From positions 375,160 to 439,159 of the forward strand of contig NBNI01000006.1 of assembly GCA_004379135.1 (NCBI GenBank): a DNA stretch of 64,000 nt, read 5' to 3'. The notes below the pieces were generated by a model. That model did not search any database and was not told the DNA's origin. It saw only the letters and a list, made by a program, of their open reading frames with translations. Position numbers and translations under genes: made by a program. This DNA comes from Acidimicrobiales bacterium mtb01. Lineage in GTDB: Bacteria > Actinomycetota > Acidimicrobiia > Acidimicrobiales > Ilumatobacteraceae. Positions 60,428-64,000 of the stretch are shown one piece after another. How positions within the stretch are numbered: the first letter of the stretch is position 1; each line of letters opens with the position of its first letter.

Positions 60428-63127
60428 ATGACCTCCACTCGTAAACCCCTCGTGATCGTCGAATCGCCGGCCAAGGCGAAGACGATCGGCACCTTCCTCG
60501 GCTCCGACTACGACGTCCGCGCATCGGTCGGACACGTGGCCGACTTGCCGTCGAAGGGTCTCGCCGTCGACGTCGACAACCACTTCAAGCCGACGTACGA
60601 ACTCACCGAGCGCGGTGCCAAGGTGGTCAAGGAACTGCGCCAACTCGTGAAGCAGGCGTCGGCCCTCTATCTCGCGACCGACGAGGACCGCGAGGGCGAA
60701 GCGATCAGCTGGCACCTCATCGAGAACCTGAAGTCGGCCATCAAGCCCGGCACCCCGGTGCACCGCGTGGTGTTCCACGAAATCACCAAGACGGCCATCG
60801 ACCACGCTTTCGCCAACCCCCGCGACCTCGACAACGGATTGGTGGATGCCGCCGAGACCCGCCGCATCCTCGACCGCCTGTTCGGCTACGAGGTCTCGCC
60901 GGTTCTGTGGCGCAAGGTCAACCGTGGCCTGTCGGCCGGCCGGGTGCAGAGCCCGACCATCCGCCTCATCGTCGAACGCGAACGTGAACGCATCGCCTTC
61001 GTGACCGCCGGATATTGGGGACTCGAACTGGTCTCGGGCACCTCACCGTCGTTCACCGCCGACTTGCTGGAAATCGACGGCGTGCGGGTGGCCACCGGCA
61101 AAGACTTCGACTCCACGGGTCGGGCCTCCGACAAGGTGACCGTTCTCAGCGAGGCCGGGGTGCGGTCGCTCGTCGATCGGCTCGGTTCGGCCGCCGTGAC
61201 CGTGAAGTCGGTGGAAGACAAGCCGTTCCGCTCGTCGCCCAAGGCCCCCTTCATGACCAGCACCTTGCAGCAGGAGGCCGGTCGCAAACTGCGCCTGTCG
61301 GCCCAGCAGGTGATGCGCACCGCCCAGGGTCTGTACGAGCGGGGATTCATTACATATATGCGCACCGACTCGGTGGCCCTGGCCGAGGAGGCTCTCGCCG
61401 CCGTCCGGTCGCAGATCGGCAAGGAGTTCGGCAGCGAATTCCTGTCGCCCAGCCCCCGGCAGTACGCCAACAAGGTGAAGAACGCCCAGGAGGCGCACGA
61501 GGCGATCCGGCCCAGCCTGCCCATCCGCTCACCCGAGGAAGTGGCCGGTCAGTTGAGCGGCCCCGACCTCGCGCTCTACCGGCTCATCTGGCAGCGGACC
61601 CTCGCGTCGCAGATGGCCGACGCGTCGGGCACCACGGTGTCGATCCGACTGAGCGCCACCGCTCCGGCCGCCGGTTCGGCCGCCGCCAACGACTGCACGT
61701 TCTCGGCCAGCGGAACCACCATCACGTTCTCGGGTCATCGCCGCGCCTACGAGGAATCGTCGGACGATGGCGCGAACGACGAAGAGAAGGAAGCACTGCT
61801 GCCACCGTTGAAGGTGGGCGATGCGGTCGCGGTGCGCGAACTCGTGCCCGGTGGTCACGAGACCACTCCCCCGGCCCGTTACACCGAGGCCTCGATCGTC
61901 AAGCGACTCGAAGAACTCGGCATCGGTCGTCCGTCCACGTGGGCGTCGATCATCCAGACCGTGCAGGACCGCGGGTACGTGTGGAAGAAGGGCCAGGCAT
62001 TGGTTCCGTCGTGGACCGCGTTCGCGGTGGTCACTCTTCTCGAACGGCACTTCGGCGAACTCGTCGACTACCAGTTCACCGCCGGAGTCGAGGAAGAACT
62101 CGACCAGATCGCCGGTCGTCTGCTGGCCAAGGACGAATGGCTTCGCGCGTTCTACTTCGGTGACGCGCAGATGGGCGATCTCGGCGAACTCGGTCTCAAG
62201 AAGTTGATCGAGAAGAACATCGAGAACATCGACGCCGCCGCCATCAACTCGTTCGGCCTGGGCGCCGATCCGACCACCGGCGAAGTCGTCGCGGTGAAGC
62301 CCGGCAAGTACGGACCGTACGTGAAGCGCGGTGAGGACACCGCGGGGGTTCCCGACTCGCTCGCACCCGACGAACTCACTCTCACCGAGGCACTCCGCCT
62401 GTTGTCGCTTCCCAAGAGCGACGAGCCCATCGGCGAACTCGACGGACATCCGGTGTTCGCGAAGAACGGCCGCTATGGGCCGTACGTGCAATGGGGAACG
62501 ATGGACGAGCCGCCGCTCGGTTTGGCCAAGCCCAAGATGGTGAGCCTCTTCAAGACGATGGTGCTCGAACGCATGACGATGACCGATGCCGAGCAACTGC
62601 TCGGATTGCCGCGCACCATCGGCATCGACCCCAACGACGGCACGGCGATCCTCGCCAACAACGGTCGTTACGGCCCGTACATCCAGAAGGGCACCGACTA
62701 CCGCACGATCGAGAACGAGGAGAAGCTCCTCACGATCGGCCTCGACGAAGCGGTGTCGATCTTCTCGCAGCCCAAGCAGTACCGGCGCGGGCGTTCGGTG
62801 GCGGCCAAGGGACCGTTGCGCGAATTCGGCAACGACCCGGTGAGCGGTCGACCGGTGTTGGCCAAGGAGGGTCAATACGGCGTGTACGTGACGGACGGCG
62901 AGGTGAACGCGTCGATCGGCAAGGGCGATCGCATCGAGGAGATGCTTCCCGAACGGGCCTACGAACTCCTCGCCATTCGGCGCGAGGTGATGGCCGAGAA
63001 GGGCATCGCACCGAAGAAGAAGGCGGCCGCACGCAAGAGTGCTGCTCCGAAGAAGAAGGCTCCGGCCAAGAAGAAGGTCGCAGCGAAGAAGGCCGCGCCC
63101 AAGAAGGCCGCGGCGAAGAAGTCGTGA
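60428..63127 (+). CDS. topA: DNA topoisomerase I
   Basis: An 899-residue type IA topoisomerase that relaxes negative supercoils. The Toprim domain begins LVIVESPAKAKTIGTFLG with DEDREGEAISWHL. The active-site Tyr is Y310 in GFITYMRTDSVAL. The C-terminal region has repeated topo-C modules (GKYGPYVKRGE, NGRYGPYVQWG, NGRYGPYIQKG, EGQYGVYVTDG) and a Lys/Ala-rich tail (about 865-899), typical of actinobacterial enzymes, which lack zinc fingers. tmk overlaps its stop by 4 bp. Codons around Y310 are unusually AT-rich. Confidence 0.97.
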   Translation: MTSTRKPLVIVESPAKAKTIGTFLGSDYDVRASVGHVADLPSKGLAVDVDNHFKPTYELTERGAKVVKELRQLVKQASALYLATDEDREGEAISWHLIENLKSAIKPGTPVHRVVFHEITKTAIDHAFANPRDLDNGLVDAAETRRILDRLFGYEVSPVLWRKVNRGLSAGRVQSPTIRLIVERERERIAFVTAGYWGLELVSGTSPSFTADLLEIDGVRVATGKDFDSTGRASDKVTVLSEAGVRSLVDRLGSAAVTVKSVEDKPFRSSPKAPFMTSTLQQEAGRKLRLSAQQVMRTAQGLYERGFITYMRTDSVALAEEALAAVRSQIGKEFGSEFLSPSPRQYANKVKNAQEAHEAIRPSLPIRSPEEVAGQLSGPDLALYRLIWQRTLASQMADASGTTVSIRLSATAPAAGSAAANDCTFSASGTTITFSGHRRAYEESSDDGANDEEKEALLPPLKVGDAVAVRELVPGGHETTPPARYTEASIVKRLEELGIGRPSTWASIIQTVQDRGYVWKKGQALVPSWTAFAVVTLLERHFGELVDYQFTAGVEEELDQIAGRLLAKDEWLRAFYFGDAQMGDLGELGLKKLIEKNIENIDAAAINSFGLGADPTTGEVVAVKPGKYGPYVKRGEDTAGVPDSLAPDELTLTEALRLLSLPKSDEPIGELDGHPVFAKNGRYGPYVQWGTMDEPPLGLAKPKMVSLFKTMVLERMTMTDAEQLLGLPRTIGIDPNDGTAILANNGRYGPYIQKGTDYRTIENEEKLLTIGLDEAVSIFSQPKQYRRGRSVAAKGPLREFGNDPVSGRPVLAKEGQYGVYVTDGEVNASIGKGDRIEEMLPERAYELLAIRREVMAEKGIAPKKKAAARKSAAPKKKAPAKKKVAAKKAAPKKAAAKKS

Positions 63128-63735
63128 CGACTGCCGGCCGCTACATCGCTCTCGAGGGAATCGAGGGCTGCGGCAAGTCGACCCAGGCCGTGCGTCTGGC
63201 CGAATCGCTCGGCGCGGTGCTCACGCGCGAGACCGGCGGAACACCGATCGGTCAGCGCATCCGCGACGTGTTGCACGATCCGGCCAACACGCACCTCAGC
63301 CCGGTGGCCGAGGCGCTGTTGATCGCCGGTGATCGCGCGCAGCATCGGGCCGAAGTGCTGGCCCCGAATCTCGATGCCGGTCGAATCATCGTGAGCGATC
63401 GCAGCGTCCACTCGAGCATCGCGTACCAGGGTTACGGCCGTGGTCTCGATCTCGAATCGGTGCGGCGCATCAACGACTGGGCCCTCGACGGGCGTTGGCC
63501 CGATCTCGTGGTGCTGATCGACATCGAGCACGACGAGGCGCTGAAGCGACTGGCCCATCGCGACCTCGATCGGTTCGAGCGCGAGGGGGCCGATTTCTTC
63601 CGGCGAATCGTCGACGGCTTCCGTGCGATGGCGCAGGCCGATCCGGCTCGGTGGCTGGTGGTCGATGGAACCCGGCCGATCGACGAACTGGCCGGTCGAA
63701 TCCTCGAGCACGTGCGATCTACGCTCGGGCTCTGA
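63124..63735 (+). CDS. tmk: Thymidylate kinase
   Basis: A 203-residue dTMP kinase. The P-loop is LEGIEGCGKSTQ (about 9-20), the dTMP-binding DR is in IIVSDRSVHSSIAYQG, and RFEREGADFFRRIVDGF follows the lid region. It supplies dTDP for DNA synthesis; dcd earlier in the window serves the same pathway. The GTG start overlaps topA, and holB follows 1 bp after the stop. Confidence 0.95.
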   Translation: MTTAGRYIALEGIEGCGKSTQAVRLAESLGAVLTRETGGTPIGQRIRDVLHDPANTHLSPVAEALLIAGDRAQHRAEVLAPNLDAGRIIVSDRSVHSSIAYQGYGRGLDLESVRRINDWALDGRWPDLVVLIDIEHDEALKRLAHRDLDRFEREGADFFRRIVDGFRAMAQADPARWLVVDGTRPIDELAGRILEHVRSTLGL

Positions 63736-63736
63736 C

Positions 63737-64000
63737 ATGGCCCGCACGGCAACTTCATCGGTGTTCGATGCCGTCATCGGACAGGACGACGCCGTGGCCA
63801 AACTGCGCGCGCTCACCACATCGCCGGCCCATGCGTATCTGCTGGTCGGACCCAGTGGTTGCGGCAAGGAGGCGGCCGCCCGCGCTTTCGCGGCGGTGCG
63901 TCTGCAAGGTGACGAAGACGCGGGTGGGCGCACGGCCGATCTGGTGATGCGCGGCATTCACGTCGACGTTCACGAACTCGAGCGCGAAGGTGCGTCGATC
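63737..64000 (+). CDS. holB: DNA polymerase III delta' subunit, N-terminal part (cut by window edge)
   Basis: The first 88 residues of an AAA+ clamp-loader subunit. FDAVIGQDDAVAKLRAL is the N-terminal box and AYLLVGPSGCGKEAAARAF the P-loop, with the usual GKT/S changed to GKE, so ATP binding may be lost as in E. coli delta'. The gene order topA-tmk-holB supports the call. The rest is outside the window. Confidence 0.88.
   Translation, partial: MARTATSSVFDAVIGQDDAVAKLRALTTSPAHAYLLVGPSGCGKEAAARAFAAVRLQGDEDAGGRTADLVMRGIHVDVHELEREGASI

Overview
The window is a 64 kb piece of a high-GC actinobacterial chromosome, most likely from the class Acidimicrobiia (Ilumatobacter-like). This placement is inferred from gene content, not from a marker gene. 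The supporting features are a mycobacterial-type bifunctional dCTP deaminase, an Ssd/TadA-type minimal Tad cluster next to topA-tmk-holB, an EtfD-type membrane reductase, a DUF6297-like permease, DUF2510 and DUF4244-type proteins, and frequent GTG starts with 4-bp GTGA/ATGA gene overlaps.

Positions 1-5505 look like an accessory island ending at the 3' end of a tRNA-Gly(CCC) gene. It holds the N-terminal half of a DPPF-type DNA methyltransferase (cut by the window edge), two helix-turn-helix proteins with a small palindromic operator candidate, a degenerate tyrosine-recombinase-like protein, and a translationally coupled large DDE transposase. Next come dcd and engB, then a single AbiEi/DUF559-type nuclease-fold gene bracketed by two related long palindromes at 6851-6900 and 7852-7899. 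This is one of the two most unusual structures in the window.

Positions 7.9-28 kb are mainly metabolic: an EtfD-like quinone reductase, a cyclic-nucleotide-binding protein, gpmA, asd and lysC (with a methyltransferase gene between the last two), a membrane-anchored cyclophilin, a Gfo/Idh oxidoreductase, an S51 peptidase, 3-hydroxyacyl-CoA dehydrogenase, aat, ethylmalonyl-CoA mutase, and a long minus-strand run (DsbB-like, TlpA-like, MazG, M14 peptidase, xseA, xseB, polyprenyl synthase, LysM lipoprotein). Positions 28-33 kb carry a two-rhodanese sulfurtransferase fused in frame to a polytopic permease-like region, its ABC ATPase, and an MBL-Rieske protein. Positions 33-50 kb hold lacZ, an L,D-transpeptidase, a 2OG oxygenase coupled to gluQ, hydrolases (haloalkane dehalogenase, epoxide-hydrolase-like, asparaginase II, glutamine-amidotransferase-like), a YcaQ-type DNA glycosylase, a second cyclophilin and several membrane proteins.

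Positions 50.5-64 kb carry a primary-like sigma factor, a beta-lactamase-fold hydrolase, a selenocysteine tRNA (anticodon UCA) followed by 72-bp repeats that each contain a copy of its 3' end, a six-gene Tad/Flp cluster, an iron-sulfur photolyase, an acyl-CoA dehydrogenase, rsgA, topA, tmk and the start of holB. Fatty-acid and short-chain acyl-CoA metabolism is a recurring theme (acyl-CoA dehydrogenase, 3-hydroxyacyl-CoA dehydrogenase, ethylmalonyl-CoA mutase, EtfD). No rRNA, CRISPR array or prophage was seen.
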